Below are positions 24,023 through 35,532 of a DNA stretch of 64,000 nucleotides, one piece after another. A program made the position numbers and the translations under genes. Each line of letters starts with the position of its first letter. The first letter of the stretch is position 1. The notes below the pieces were generated by a model. The model was not told the origin of the DNA. It did not search any database and was given only the letters and a program-made list of their open reading frames with translations. The DNA is from Eucalyptus grandis (Eukaryota; Streptophyta; Magnoliopsida; Myrtales; Myrtaceae). The stretch lies in the NCBI RefSeq assembly GCF_016545825.1, contig NC_052619.1, forward strand, positions 69,760,115 through 69,824,114, read 5' to 3'.

Positions 24023-25090
24023 TAGAGTTGGCAAAAAGGGTCATAAACCCATATTATGACCCATTTTTAATTAAATTGGTCATATTGGTCATAATATGGG
24101 TTAAATGAAAGTTAAATATGGCTCAGAAATGGGTTTGAAAAAGTAAAATAAAAAAAAATCTAAATGAGTTATTAGGAAACCACTTTAAAGTTTAAACCCG
24201 TGGCCTTTTTAACTTTATAAAAATGTTTTTTAATAAAAAATTGAAATTATAATTATTTTTCATATTTCAATTTTTTTCTTTTCCTTTTTCTTTTCCTTTT
24301 TCTTTCTTTTTATTCCTTCCTTAGCCAGCCGCCACCTTTTTTAACTTTATAAAAATGTTTTTTTATAAAAAATTGAAATTATAATTATTTTTCATATTTC
24401 AATTTTTTTTTTTCTTTCCTTTTTCCTTTTATTTTTCTTTCTTTTTATTCCTTCCTTATTTTTTAACTTTATAAAAATGTTTTTTTATAAAAAATTGAAA
24501 TTATAATTATTTTCATATTTCAATTTTTTTCTTTTCCTTTTTCCTTTTATTTTTCTTTCTTTTTATTCCTTCCTTAGCCAGCCGCCACCTTTTTTAACTT
24601 TATAAAAATGTTTTTTATAAAAAATTGAAATTATAATTATTTTTCATATTTCAATTTTTTTCTTTTCCTTTTCCTTTTATTTTTCTTTCTTTTTTTTCTT
24701 CCTTCCTTAGCCAACGTCCGGCAGGCGACGGTCGAGACAAAATGAGGCAAGGCTTGAGCTCACCGGCGGTCACCGACGACTAGTGAGGCTCAAGCATAAT
24801 CTAACTTTTTATAAATATTTCAATTTATAGGTTTTTTTAACTTTTTTATTTTATTTACTATTTTTAATTTAATTTGAAGTTTTAATCCAATTAACATATA
24901 GTGAAATTCGGTTTTCCTAGAATATTAATAAGTTTTAGTAATACGGGTCGGGTACGAGTCAGGTCAGGTATTGGTCACTAGATTTACATTACAAGAATAT
25001 AAATCAAAATAGGTTAAATAGATCAAATATAGGTTGATCCATTTTTGACCCGACCCATACCCGACTCGACCCACCCATTTGCCACCCCTA
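24023..25090. mobile_element. hAT non-autonomous element with 8-bp target duplication
   Basis: The left end is tagagttggcaaaaaggg. The right end, read inverted, is taggggtggcaaatgggt, a typical hAT terminus. The direct repeat tctccaat flanks both ends exactly (24015-24022 and 25091-25098). The interior holds four tandem AT- and pyrimidine-rich repeats, a short GC-rich core near 24705-24795 and GGGTCGGGT-type subterminal words. No transposase is encoded. Confidence 0.88.
24203..24712 (+). repeat. Four tandem repeats of about 125-130 bp inside the hAT element
   Basis: Each unit begins tttttaactttataaaaatg, passes through ttgaaattataattattt, and ends in a ctttctttttattccttcct tract. Units begin near 24203, 24336, 24461 and 24592. 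The third lacks the agccagccgccacc spacer that precedes units 2 and 4. Confidence 0.88.
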
Positions 25091-25711
25091 TCTCCAATGT
25101 AGCTACACATTAGTAGATGACCATTAAATAGAAGGAGGAAGAGTGGAGATAGCCATCACTGTCAAGCAATTCTTTTGGACTTAAATTACCTAATTCATTC
25201 CAACAAAATTGTACTAATTGTGAAGATTTGGGTCAATTTGATAGGGGTTATAAAGGGGTAGAGACAAAGTGATGATATAAAATTTCAGGACATAATACTT
25301 GGAGCTTCTTCCAGAGCCCACTCTATCGTTAACCAGAATAAAGCTGCAATACATCCTGCAGTTGTGAACCACCTTGTACCTTTAGGCTCACCCAAGAACA
25401 TGGCAGAACTTTCTTTTAAATATACTCACTCAGAAATCACAACTGTTGATTTTAAATGAAAGAATACTCATTGTCAACCTCTTTGTACCTAATATATATC
25501 TAAATGCAACAAATACTGATTGCCAGTGGATAGGGAAGGTGTACCTAATATACCTAAATGCAACAAATGCCAATTGCCAGTGGATAGTGGAAAAGTTACA
25601 CTAGACGCCCCCAAAAAAACGAAAGAAAACGCCGGTAAAGCTTCAATGAAATTTGTCAAAGGGAAAAAAAGGAGCTTCTCAAATTCCACTGGGCTCTGAT
25701 ATGAAAGAACA
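25091..25711. other. 3' flank of the THG1 gene with a 50-bp tandem duplication
   Basis: The stretch includes two copies of a gtacctaatat...gccagtggatag unit at 25485-25538 and 25541-25590. No gene is seen. The right end is likely 3' untranslated sequence of the guanylyltransferase gene on the minus strand. Confidence 0.6.
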
Positions 25712-28700
25712 TTAAGACAATATGCTTGGATGCTCTTTCCAAAAGCTATCTTCAATGATATTGGAATGGTCTATGATTACTTTCTGTTTGACTTCTTCAA
25801 GCCTGCCATTCTCGGGCATCATAGAGTCTTCTCCCTGCACATTATGCAAATGTATATAATCTCTGGGCTACTATTCTTGATGAAAATCCAAAGTTTATCA
25901 GCAGCTAGAAAGTCAACTTTGTCCAAGTATAAGTCTCATTTAACACTTGACATTAATTGTGACAAAGTTAAAATCTTTTAAAAAAAGGAGAGTAATGAAC
26001 AATGTCAATAGAGGCATGCTTCAAATGTATAAGATCAAGCTAGCTCTTGCAGCCAGCATTTGTCACCAATTCGTCTCATCGGTTTTGCATAGATTAAAAT
26101 AATATACGACAGCATAAAAGAACGACAAACCTTCATGCGAAATACAGAGGAACCCCGGCGGAACATTTCAGGTAGTGTGTCGTAGTTAATGTTAAACTGT
26201 CTGATTAGAAGTTCATTCTTCTCTCTTGCTTGTGTGCCCTGAAAGTAAATGAACTTAGCATCATCATAGTAGCTGAAAAAAAGCTGAGCTCGAAAATGCT
26301 TCTGCTTATACTTTCCTTTGGGAGAGGGGGCCTAGGTAGATAGTAAATATTACATGCTTCTGGAGCATTGCTCCAGATGCATCTCAACCACTGGATATAT
26401 GGAAAGACATTTAATGCATAACATTCTCAAACATCCAAAAGCTGGGATGTACTAAAACTGCACGCGCAATGGTCCTAAAGCACCCAATAAAAAATTCCTC
26501 GGCAGAAGAGAGAGAAACGGAGACTTGAAAATTGACCCAGACTCTTAATAGAAGATCTGAAGGAATATGTAGACAAGAAAACTGGATTCACATCAAATAA
26601 ACTCAAAGTGGTTGAATCAAGATCAATTCCACAATTCTTGTTTATTATGTGTCAGCTTCTTCTACTAGATTACTTGCAGTGAATGTACGGAAAGTGTGGA
26701 GAGAGGCTAATGTATTAATGTCTTGTAGAGCAAACTTTTCAAGTACATGAAGACAGAAGAGGTCTTATAAGATGTTTAGGCAGTTGATAAAGATGCAACC
26801 CTATACTTGGAATTTTTGTTACTTTCCAAAACACAAATTCTTCTCTAGTTGAAAAAATTCCAGATCGAAGTCGTTGAAACAGCACCAATAGAACGATAAA
26901 AAATTTGCATTCAGTCATTCTAACAAATATCAGTATGGATATGCACAACATGTGGTTGTAAGGAAGAGAGAGGACTGGAGAGTGCATGCAAGCTGGTACA
27001 TGGGTGGCATAAGCGAGAAAAAGTGGGGTTGTGGAGAGAGTGAAATAAAACATATACAGGTAGAAGAGCACTAAACTGAAATGCAATCTCTTATAAATAA
27101 TAAGTTTTCCCAGATGATAATATGCAAAAACTTTACATACATTTTCTTTTGCGATAACCACCACAAGTTCTCTTGATTAGCCGTACAGGTTTACAAATTT
27201 GCATTAATCAAAAGCAAGATGCAAACATTAGATTGCATATACATTGCAAACCAAGCCATTCGCACCAAAATTACAATATGCACCAAATTGATGATAAATT
27301 AGACATGTAAACAAAAAGAAGAGCACCACTAACGTGACATGGACCAGAGTCATTAAAACACGTAAACAGACGGAGTTCTGTTGCCCATAGGCCAGAGATA
27401 TAAGATACAGCAGATAAAAGGGAAGCAAACAAAAAAGAGAAAACATGTTCTAGGACTATTAAAGGCTATCAATGCTGAGGCCTCGAAGTTCAGATAAGAG
27501 ATGGTCAAAAGCACCAATTATATTTCTTGAAAAGAATTTGGCACCTTTAAATAACTCTGAGCTTCACTTTTACTCTTTCCTGACTTGACAAGCATCCAGA
27601 AACATGTGTTGTACTGATTGTTGATGTGGCCTACAAATTGGCAAAATACGTTCATAATATTCTCTAATTAAATAAATCAAACGAACTAAATGTATTTAAC
27701 CGTAAAAAATTCAAAAATATCTCTTCTTAGCCCAATACTCACAATCAACTTGTCTCCATGCCAGATAATCTCGAAGTATTTCAGTGGAAGGATAGCACAC
27801 AGCGCGTCCATCAAAAGAAGGAGAATACTTCAACTCTTTACATGGGAAAAAGTCTTTCCATTTCATCACATACGCTGAAGAGAAAAATGACACAATGACA
27901 GAAACTATTTGGCTGCAAACAAATGGAAGTGTATGAGGCAACAACATTTGATTGAACTAGACAGCACAAAAGCCACTATTGCAAGCAAAGTCCATAAATT
28001 AACATTATGATATCAAAATCTGGCACATTCTCAAATTTATATCTTCTTGCCACCTATTATGGCAGTCAACTGTTAACATTCCCTGGGAAAAACTGCACTC
28101 CAAAAAGACATGGTTATTTGAAAGAAATATCAATCCATTTGATGACCAGTATCAAAGATGGAAGTGTCTAAAATTCACATTCTAGAGGGAACAAACAGGT
28201 ACGAACTTTCAATAAGCCACATAGTATACTCCCCTTGAAAGGAGATGTTCTCAGTTATTTCCCACTATCTTTAAATAGCTTTTTGTGACTTTAGCAGAGG
28301 CGTCTATCTTCAACTAATTATTAGAACCATCAGTTTTCTGAAATGATTGGCAAAGAGAAAGGAGGAATTCTTAGAATAGTCCACCTCTCTCAAGAAAAAC
28401 CACCAGTAAATCATACTGTCTATTACTTGAAAGATCTCTAACATTAATTTCTACTTCCATGAACTAGGAACGTTTAGCTGAAAGTAATTGGTAATTTGTA
28501 GCATCTATGAGAAATATGTCTTCCGGATGTTAATTGAGGTCTCATATATTCCACTAAAATATTCAAAGTTCCAATAAGCAGTGGCAGAATAAACAAAGAC
28601 TGAGGGAAAATTTTGAAGAGGTACCTGGCCTGTCGCTGGTAAAATTTAGAATCCTTATTCAAAACAAAGCTGGAGAGTATAAACCCAAAGTGTCAGTACA

Positions 28701-31700
28701 CCATCAAATGGTGCACTAAACAATGAATTGGAATATCAAGTAATAAGATACCTATACTCATCGCTGACCCCATAAGAGAAGACAATATCTTTAAACTCTT
28801 CCAGAACTGCCACAGCACATGAATTCATAAGGTTCAAAGCTTGCTGATCATTTGGCTTCTCAAACTCATGAACTTCCGAAAATCTACCAAAACCAAACCG
28901 AGAAAATTTCAAGTAAAAGCAAAATTATAAGATGCCGTAGTTGTAACTTAGCACTTATGTACCATTCACGATAGTGAGAATATCTTAAAATCATAAGTTT
29001 CAAGATAAGCTGAGCATCCAGAGACAAAGTAATTGACAATGACAACATAATCTATCCTAAAAACCAATTCTATCAGAGTAAAAGTCCTATCCTTTTTATG
29101 TCCCCCTTACCATCTGCATGTCCCCATTGTGAACCTATCAAATGCCAAAATCTACTCCTACCCGGAATTTAATCAAGAATCTTTTAGTTGTAACAATCAG
29201 TGGACACAGAGGGGAGTCCTAAATCTAAAATGTCGAATAGATATCCTTTGTCACATGCTTGCTTCAAAGAGTACACAAGACGAGAGAAAAGGGAAGAAAG
29301 TGCCAATCTCCCAAAAAATGAGCATTAGATCAAAAACTCCTCCTTAAGCAATATGTCCTTAGCTGTAATAAAGATTGTAAATATCTCCCATGACCATGGA
29401 CAGTCCTATTCAGGGGATCCTGGATGAGCTAAACATTGAATGGAATAATCTAATTTTGACATATATGGTCAAGGGTGTACTAGCAACAAGTACTATACCT
29501 GTGGAAGTGGCAACCGTCAATTCTGATCACAATCCAAGTAGATGGCATCAACTTGTTTTCAAACAAAAAGGATCTGACATAATCTGCTTTTATCTTCTTT
29601 ATATCATTCTCAAAGGCACCTAGTTCCATCAAGAGATATTGCTGTCCATTCCAAAAGTTTCGCCCAGCTATATGTTCATCATGGATCATCATAGGTTTTC
29701 GCCGCATTCTTTTGACGGGAACTCCATGCTCATTGTACTTGACTACGTCTTCTGCCTGAGCAATAAACACAGAAAATAGCAATGTGACATTTTTTCCTTT
29801 TTGCTAAATTCAATTGACAAGTTAGAAGTACTGTGCAACAAAGCCAAAATTTGAAAAAGAAACCACTTTCACTCCTATCAAATAGCGATTCATAACAGTA
29901 TAGACTGATTCAGGGGTATTTCAAGCAAACATTACCTAGCCAAAATATAACTGGTCAGGTAAATCTGAAAGTCCTAATACGTATTCCACAGAACAAGCAA
30001 AAGAGTAGAATAAATGACAGTAGAGAAGTTCCTCTGTTTTATCCACATTAAATGACATCGCCTCTGGAAAACTCTGTGGTACCAAAGTTGCGTAAAATGA
30101 TACAAAAAGTGCATATACATAGAGTGTTGTTAAACCCTGAGCCGACTGGCCGGTTGAACACGTTGAACCAGGAATAGAACCATGGTTGGGTCCACTTTTC
30201 ATCTAAGAACCGGAATGGTCAAGAACTGGTCATATTCCCGGTTTAAAAGCTAAACCTGGTGAACCAGTCAGCAATGTGACAGGATCTTGAACCAGGTCCT
30301 TGGCTTTCAAAAACATCAAGCAGGAGGCAGCAAGGGGAATGGAACCCCTGACCACGAGAATGCACATCTACTGCCAAAGCTGACTGAGGAGTCATCAACC
30401 CGATTGTACAACCAATTGAACCGGTTGCCTTGAACTGGAAGTGACACCGGTTCTTAACCAGTCCGGGTATAAAAACATTGCATACATATGATCTCCCAGG
30501 GAGTGACTCTGTATATGCATCTCTTAAACCGAACCAATAAAATTCATTGAATTTTTCGCCCATGTGCACAGCAATAGGATGCAGTATTTCTTTGCAATAT
30601 AAAATTTATTGATTTTGATGATCACACAAGTTGCATATTCGTTGGACTTTCAAAAAATTTCCCCATGGCAATCATAACACTTCTTACAAGATTACTCAGA
30701 CAGTATGAGAAGTCCAAATTCAAGAAGATCCAACTGAGAGGAAACAAACCTGCGTCATAAAGATACATGACCCTTGACGAAACATTTCAGGAAGCATTCT
30801 GTAGTTGATCCCAAATTGCTGAAAAAGAAGCTCATTTTTCTCTTGTTTTTGGGTACCCTGAAAATATGGCAGATGAATTTAGCCAAATGAAAGTAGGAAC
30901 CATTGCTTGGTATAGTTACCACATGATGAAAGCAGATGAAATAGGAACCAACACACAAGGAACATAGAGACTGCCAAAATAAGGCTGAGCTACAGAAAGT
31001 TCTATAAGAGTAGAACTTTCATGAATTTCATGTCAAGAACTAAAAGAAAAATAATTCAGATCAGATAACATCGTCAAGCAACAAAGCCCCAGAGTTCTCT
31101 ATTCGACATCCTTGCAAATGAATAAGAAAAGCAACTCCACTCTAAATAACAATCCCAATAACAGAATAGAACAACCAGCTCTATTCTAAAAGAGAGAACA
31201 CACACATACATAGAGAAGCACAAAGAACTAAAAACCTGTAAAACTTCCACTGCTTCCTTGGCAGATTTTCCACTTTTAATCAGCATCCAGAGACAAGTAT
31301 TGTGAAGGTTACGGATATGACCTGTAGAAAGACAAAACCCGCAATGACTTATCAGTTCCACTAACTCACTAGTTGCCCTTCAATTATATTCCCTCTGCTT
31401 AGATTTTTCATATACATAAACTATTAAAATTGTGTCTGAGATATTCAAAGGAGGTAGTACAATCTAAAACCAATTTTGGTTGATTGATTTTCCATATATA
31501 ATAACTTAAGACTTATATACTTACATTCATTTTGTCTCCATGCAAGATATGCTTGAAGAACCTCTAATGAGGCACAACAAAGAACACGTGCAAGAAAGGA
31601 AAGTGGACACTTCATTTCCTTATGAGGAAAGAACTCTTTCCATTTTGTGGCATAAACAGAAGAGAAAAAAGACACAATCAGCGACATTATTTTGCTGCAA

Positions 31701-32857
31701 CCAAAATATTGGAAGTTAGCTACATACACAACATTCAGGAAAAAGAAGCAATTACAACCTCAATATCTACAAAAACAACTCTTTATCCCCAAATCTGTGG
31801 CATGAAGTCTTAAATTCTACAAATATATTCTTCAGTCCATTCAATATGCCAAGTTACTGAAATGCTCTCTTAAATTGCTCAGTCACCACAGGGATGAATT
31901 TGAGTTTGGCACTATCCCAGTATTACAACAATCAGAGATTACATCTAGCAATGACCAGAAGGAACTTCCGTATAGAGAAGAATTGAGTTTTCCCCTTGAA
32001 TCACCAAATTATTCTATTCTGAATCACTTCATCCCTTTACGGTTCACTTAGGTAATACTCTCTTCTATATTGTCCTTGTTCTATAATGCAGCTCCACATA
32101 GTAGCCACCACTTTTGCAGCAATAGAATCAGCTCAATCAATTAAACAGATATCAATGTACTCAAAGAAGTTAGAAGAGAATATTAGTTCCTTTCCAGTTA
32201 CTTTTTTTTTGTGTCCTTAACCCCCACGAACTTGCAATTGACATGGAGTCTCGAAAGTACCTGGCTCGTCTTTGATAGAACTTTGTCTTCCTCTTGAAAA
32301 CAAAACTGCAAGCCATATGAAAAACAAATACATATAGGTTTACAACATTAATAGCAATAATATTGATATTTCACCAAAACCTAAAATATAGAAGGGAACA
32401 GATTATAGCACCTGTACTCATCATTAAATCCATAAGAAAAAACTATATCAGGATACTCCTCCAAGACAGCAGCAGCACATGAGCTCATCAGGGCCAGTGC
32501 TTTCTCATCGTTAGGTTTTTCAAAATCATGGATGTCAGAAAACCTAATGTTGAAAAAGTCAAAAGAACATGAGTTGCCAAGCAGGATTAAGCAAAACAAA
32601 TATTAAAGTTCTTCACTTTGAAGAGTTAGTGAGTGCTAGGCTTGGCTTCTGGCTTTTGAGGCTTTAGTTTTTACTTATAATGTTAAAAGTGCGACCTTTG
32701 TCACATTAAATGCCCAAAACTTCAAAAAGAGAATTACGTTGGCCGATACATACCCATCGAAATTGAATGCCTCAATTCGCACAATGATCAAATTCGGTGG
32801 CATCACCTCATCCTCCACTTCGAACGACTTCACGTACTCGTATTTGCTGTTCGCCAT
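25712..32857 (-). CDS. THG1: tRNA-His guanylyltransferase, two Thg1 domains, 13 exons
   Basis: Thg1 adds the G(-1) nucleotide to tRNA-His, needed for its recognition by histidyl-tRNA synthetase. Plant proteins carry two Thg1 units in one chain. Exons: 32754-32857, 32412-32543, 32261-32305, 31525-31694, 31236-31321, 30750-30857, 29499-29755, 28752-28883, 28625-28669, 27743-27912, 27545-27630, 26131-26238 and 25712-25834. They total 1566 bp, or 521 residues, all GT-AG. The start MANSKYEYVKSFE matches plant relatives. Each half shows HEFEKPND-like, SDEYSFV-like, SFF..VY..KW..FFP and AYLAWRQ motifs. The second half has the intact metal-binding RIDGCHFHRF, while the first half reads RIEAFNFDGF and lacks that aspartate. 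Exons 2-6 and 8-12 have identical sizes. Confidence 0.94.
30125..30477. mobile_element. Possible small inverted-repeat element in THG1 intron 6
   Basis: A relatively GC-rich block within an AT-rich intron is full of CCGGTT / AACCGG words. Its ends, tgttgttaaaccctgagc and (inverted) tgtttttatacccggact, are loosely complementary. Flanking bases tgcatatacat and tgcatacatat are similar but not an exact duplication, so the boundaries and class are uncertain. Confidence 0.4.
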
Positions 32858-33752
32858 TCTCGCAAGCAATGAATTCCTCCTCGACTGGTCACTCAGAACA
32901 ATGAGCAAGCACCTGGTGGGCACGAACAAGATAAAGCAATTCGCCAACCGCCGTACCCGGGGAAGAAGAACCCAAGATCAAAACTTGACCCCCGCAAGCA
33001 ACGCACATTGAACCCGTCAATTCTCGACCCAACTGTCCATGTGCGATGCCGCGTCAATTACGCCATATTCACAACAACAGACCCAAAAAAAATAATATAT
33101 TCGTTCAAACCAGACGCTGAGACGTCAGAGACGTTATGCCACCACTTAAGTTTAGCAAAGCAAGAGCGACCCACAAACCCAACAACAACAACGAGCAAAG
33201 TTACAGCAGAAAGGACCAAAAAGCGAAGAACGTCGAGGTGCTCAACTTTCACTTGGAGTTCGATCAAGAACCGAGAGATACCTGGTAAATTATCGAACGG
33301 CGACCCGGAAAGCCATCAAATTGATCCACCCGCGAGTACCCAATTTCTAGAACTTCATGCTGGAGGTCGGAGAGCGGAAAGAGAGAGAGAGAGCAATGGA
33401 AACACAAGACGGCAAGAATGGCAGACAGAAGGAGAGAGAGTGTTTGGTCGTCGGAGACAGAACTTGTCTCCTAATTATTTTTTGGTTTTCCGATGATTAC
33501 GAGCTAATGGTAGTTTCTCATCTTTTTTAATTGATGTTGTGACTTTTACCGTTAATTTTTATGATTTTTTTGTTTTATTTTTGGGTGCCCTTTTTTTGAA
33601 ATTAACCTTCTCAAATTTTCATAAGAGTTACGCATGAGGATTTAAATTCTTATTCTAAAATATTTTCGAATTGTTTGAAACTCTGGTTTTCGATTTGTTT
33701 CAAAAGCCAATCTAAAGGGCCTTTTTCCGTTTGAATTTTGTAAAATAGAAAG

Positions 33753-33902
33753 TCCAATCCGTCATTTAATTTGTTTCGATAGATCAATATGTCCAACTAA
33801 ACTTACATTGATAAAATAAAGCCTAATCCAATCCATCATTCAATTTGTTTCGATAGATCAATCTATCCAACGAAACTTACATCGATAGGATAAAAGCCTA
33901 AT
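33753..33902 (+). repeat. 75-bp tandem repeat, two copies
   Basis: Copies at 33753-33826 and 33827-33902 share tccaatcc(g/a)tcatt, ttgtttcgatagatcaat and a taaagcctaatcca-type end, with a handful of differences. Confidence 0.88.
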
Positions 33903-35211
33903 CCAACCACTAAAAATTTTCAATCTTGATTGCAATATCAATTACTAAATTTAGTCAAATTTTCATATCGAGTCAATATATCATTAAAAGGGCTAATTCA
34001 TACTCTTTGAGTGTAAATAAATGCAACAACACTTTCACATTGAATGAGCCAAGATGGAATCAAGAAAGAGAGATTGAGAAGTTGGAGCATGGAATTTATA
34101 GTTAAAAAATTTCTTCAAAATAAAAATAGAATTATCATGACCGATCTCTCAAGTACTTTTTTTTTTTTTTGACTCACTTTTCTTTTGTATGTGTGCATAT
34201 GTATATATGTGTGTGTAGTATCCACAAGAATGGAACCTTTAACTTAGTACTCTTTTGCTTCATGCCAATCCCTTTACAACAAAGTCCTAAATTGATAAGG
34301 TTATTAATATAACAACGAATAAAAGTTACAATCGTCTTCTTTTTCTATTTTTGGATTTGAAAAGTGGCAACTGTCGAATTGAGGAAGCCATGCATAATTA
34401 AGCCCCCAAATTGTTTCTATATTGGCTAAAAGTCATGTATAATAATGTAGTCGTGTGATCATGTTACTCATCATAATGATGGAAAGAGCAACTCAACTAG
34501 ACTTATAATATCCTCTTTTCACTATGCTTATTGTCCTCATGGAATGATCATTCGACACAATTGCCATTCATATTCGCATGCAAAACATTTTTCTTTGACT
34601 TTTCGATGTCTCCTCGAGAAGCAAAAGGTGGAAAAGCTGTTCAAAGATGGAAAACAAAAAACAATACATAGTTTTACATTGTTACATATACGCTCCAAAA
34701 GAATTCGAGTGCCGTATCAAGGAAAATTTAAATTACAAGAGCGCTCACAGGCTATTAAAAAAAAAAAGAAGGAAAAAGTGAAATTACATACCAAACCTAA
34801 GTATGATAATGGAGAAAAGTGCATGTCACCAAATAAATCCAAAACCGAACGCAACCACACAACTGTATCCTTCAAGTAATGACAAAGATAGAATAATAGA
34901 AAATAATAACAACATAGAAAAGTAATTTTTATTTTTATTTTCAATGTCTTTGCTTCTAATCTGTGCGGTCGCGTATGTCGCTGGTTCGCCGCGAGCTGGC
35001 CCTGGCTGTATATTATACGCAAGTGTACCGTGCACGGCCGTCCACCCAACAAAATCCCCTCGAAATTAAAAAAAAAAAAATCGAAGGAATTTCCGTAGAA
35101 GGAAATAAAAATGGAATTTTCTCCTTTTAAGGAAAATAATTAATAATTATATTATAATTTCCACCACTATATCCTCGTTTCTCTCCTTCTTCTGGAGATC
35201 AGCAGACGACC

Positions 35212-35230
35212 CTCTCTCTCTCTCTCTCTC
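35212..35230 (+). repeat. CT microsatellite in the A20/AN1 5' leader
   Basis: A (CT)n run sits about 25 bp upstream of the short upstream open reading frame, probably close to the transcription start. Confidence 0.85.
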
Positions 35231-35254
35231 GCTTGCAAGCTCGAACTGCTCGCC

Positions 35255-35293
35255 ATGGCCGGATCCTCCAGATCTGCGATGGGTTCCCCGTGA
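35255..35293 (+). promoter_or_regulatory. Upstream ORF, 12 codons, before the A20/AN1 gene
   Basis: An ATG in a good context (gccATGG) begins the peptide MAGSSRSAMGSP and stops 240 bases before the main start. If retained in the mRNA it could lower translation of the stress protein. A 5' leader intron beginning near 35293 is also possible, and would leave the uORF in the first leader exon. Confidence 0.5.
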
Positions 35294-35532
35294 GGTGATT
35301 TCTCTGCGCGCTTCATTCCGTACAGTTCATGTTCTCTTCGTGATTCGATCGCTCGACTGGTGTGGAGCTTAAAGTTCTCGCCTTTGTTAGGATCAAGATT
35401 CGTTCTTTATTCGGCGGTGATAGGAATTCTTGGCGGCTCTGTTGCGAATTTCGATTCGGCTGCGAATTCGGTTCGTGCCCGATTGGTTTTTCGGGTCTTT
35501 CTGTGGGAATTGCGAACTGGGTCGTTGTTAGA

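Larger units (their letters stand above)
32858..35254. other. Divergent intergenic region, THG1 and A20/AN1 genes
   Basis: The left 600 bases are the leader and promoter of THG1 (minus). A two-copy tandem repeat lies at 33753-33902, then AT-rich DNA with poly-T and TATG-rich tracts near 34155-34220. The right end holds a CT-rich leader for the zinc-finger gene. Short open frames here show no recognisable product. Confidence 0.55.

Noticed and set aside
33008..33496. 162-codon plus-strand frame upstream of THG1
   Set aside because: It overlaps the probable leader and promoter of THG1 on the opposite strand and is a low-complexity, charged translation with no family match.
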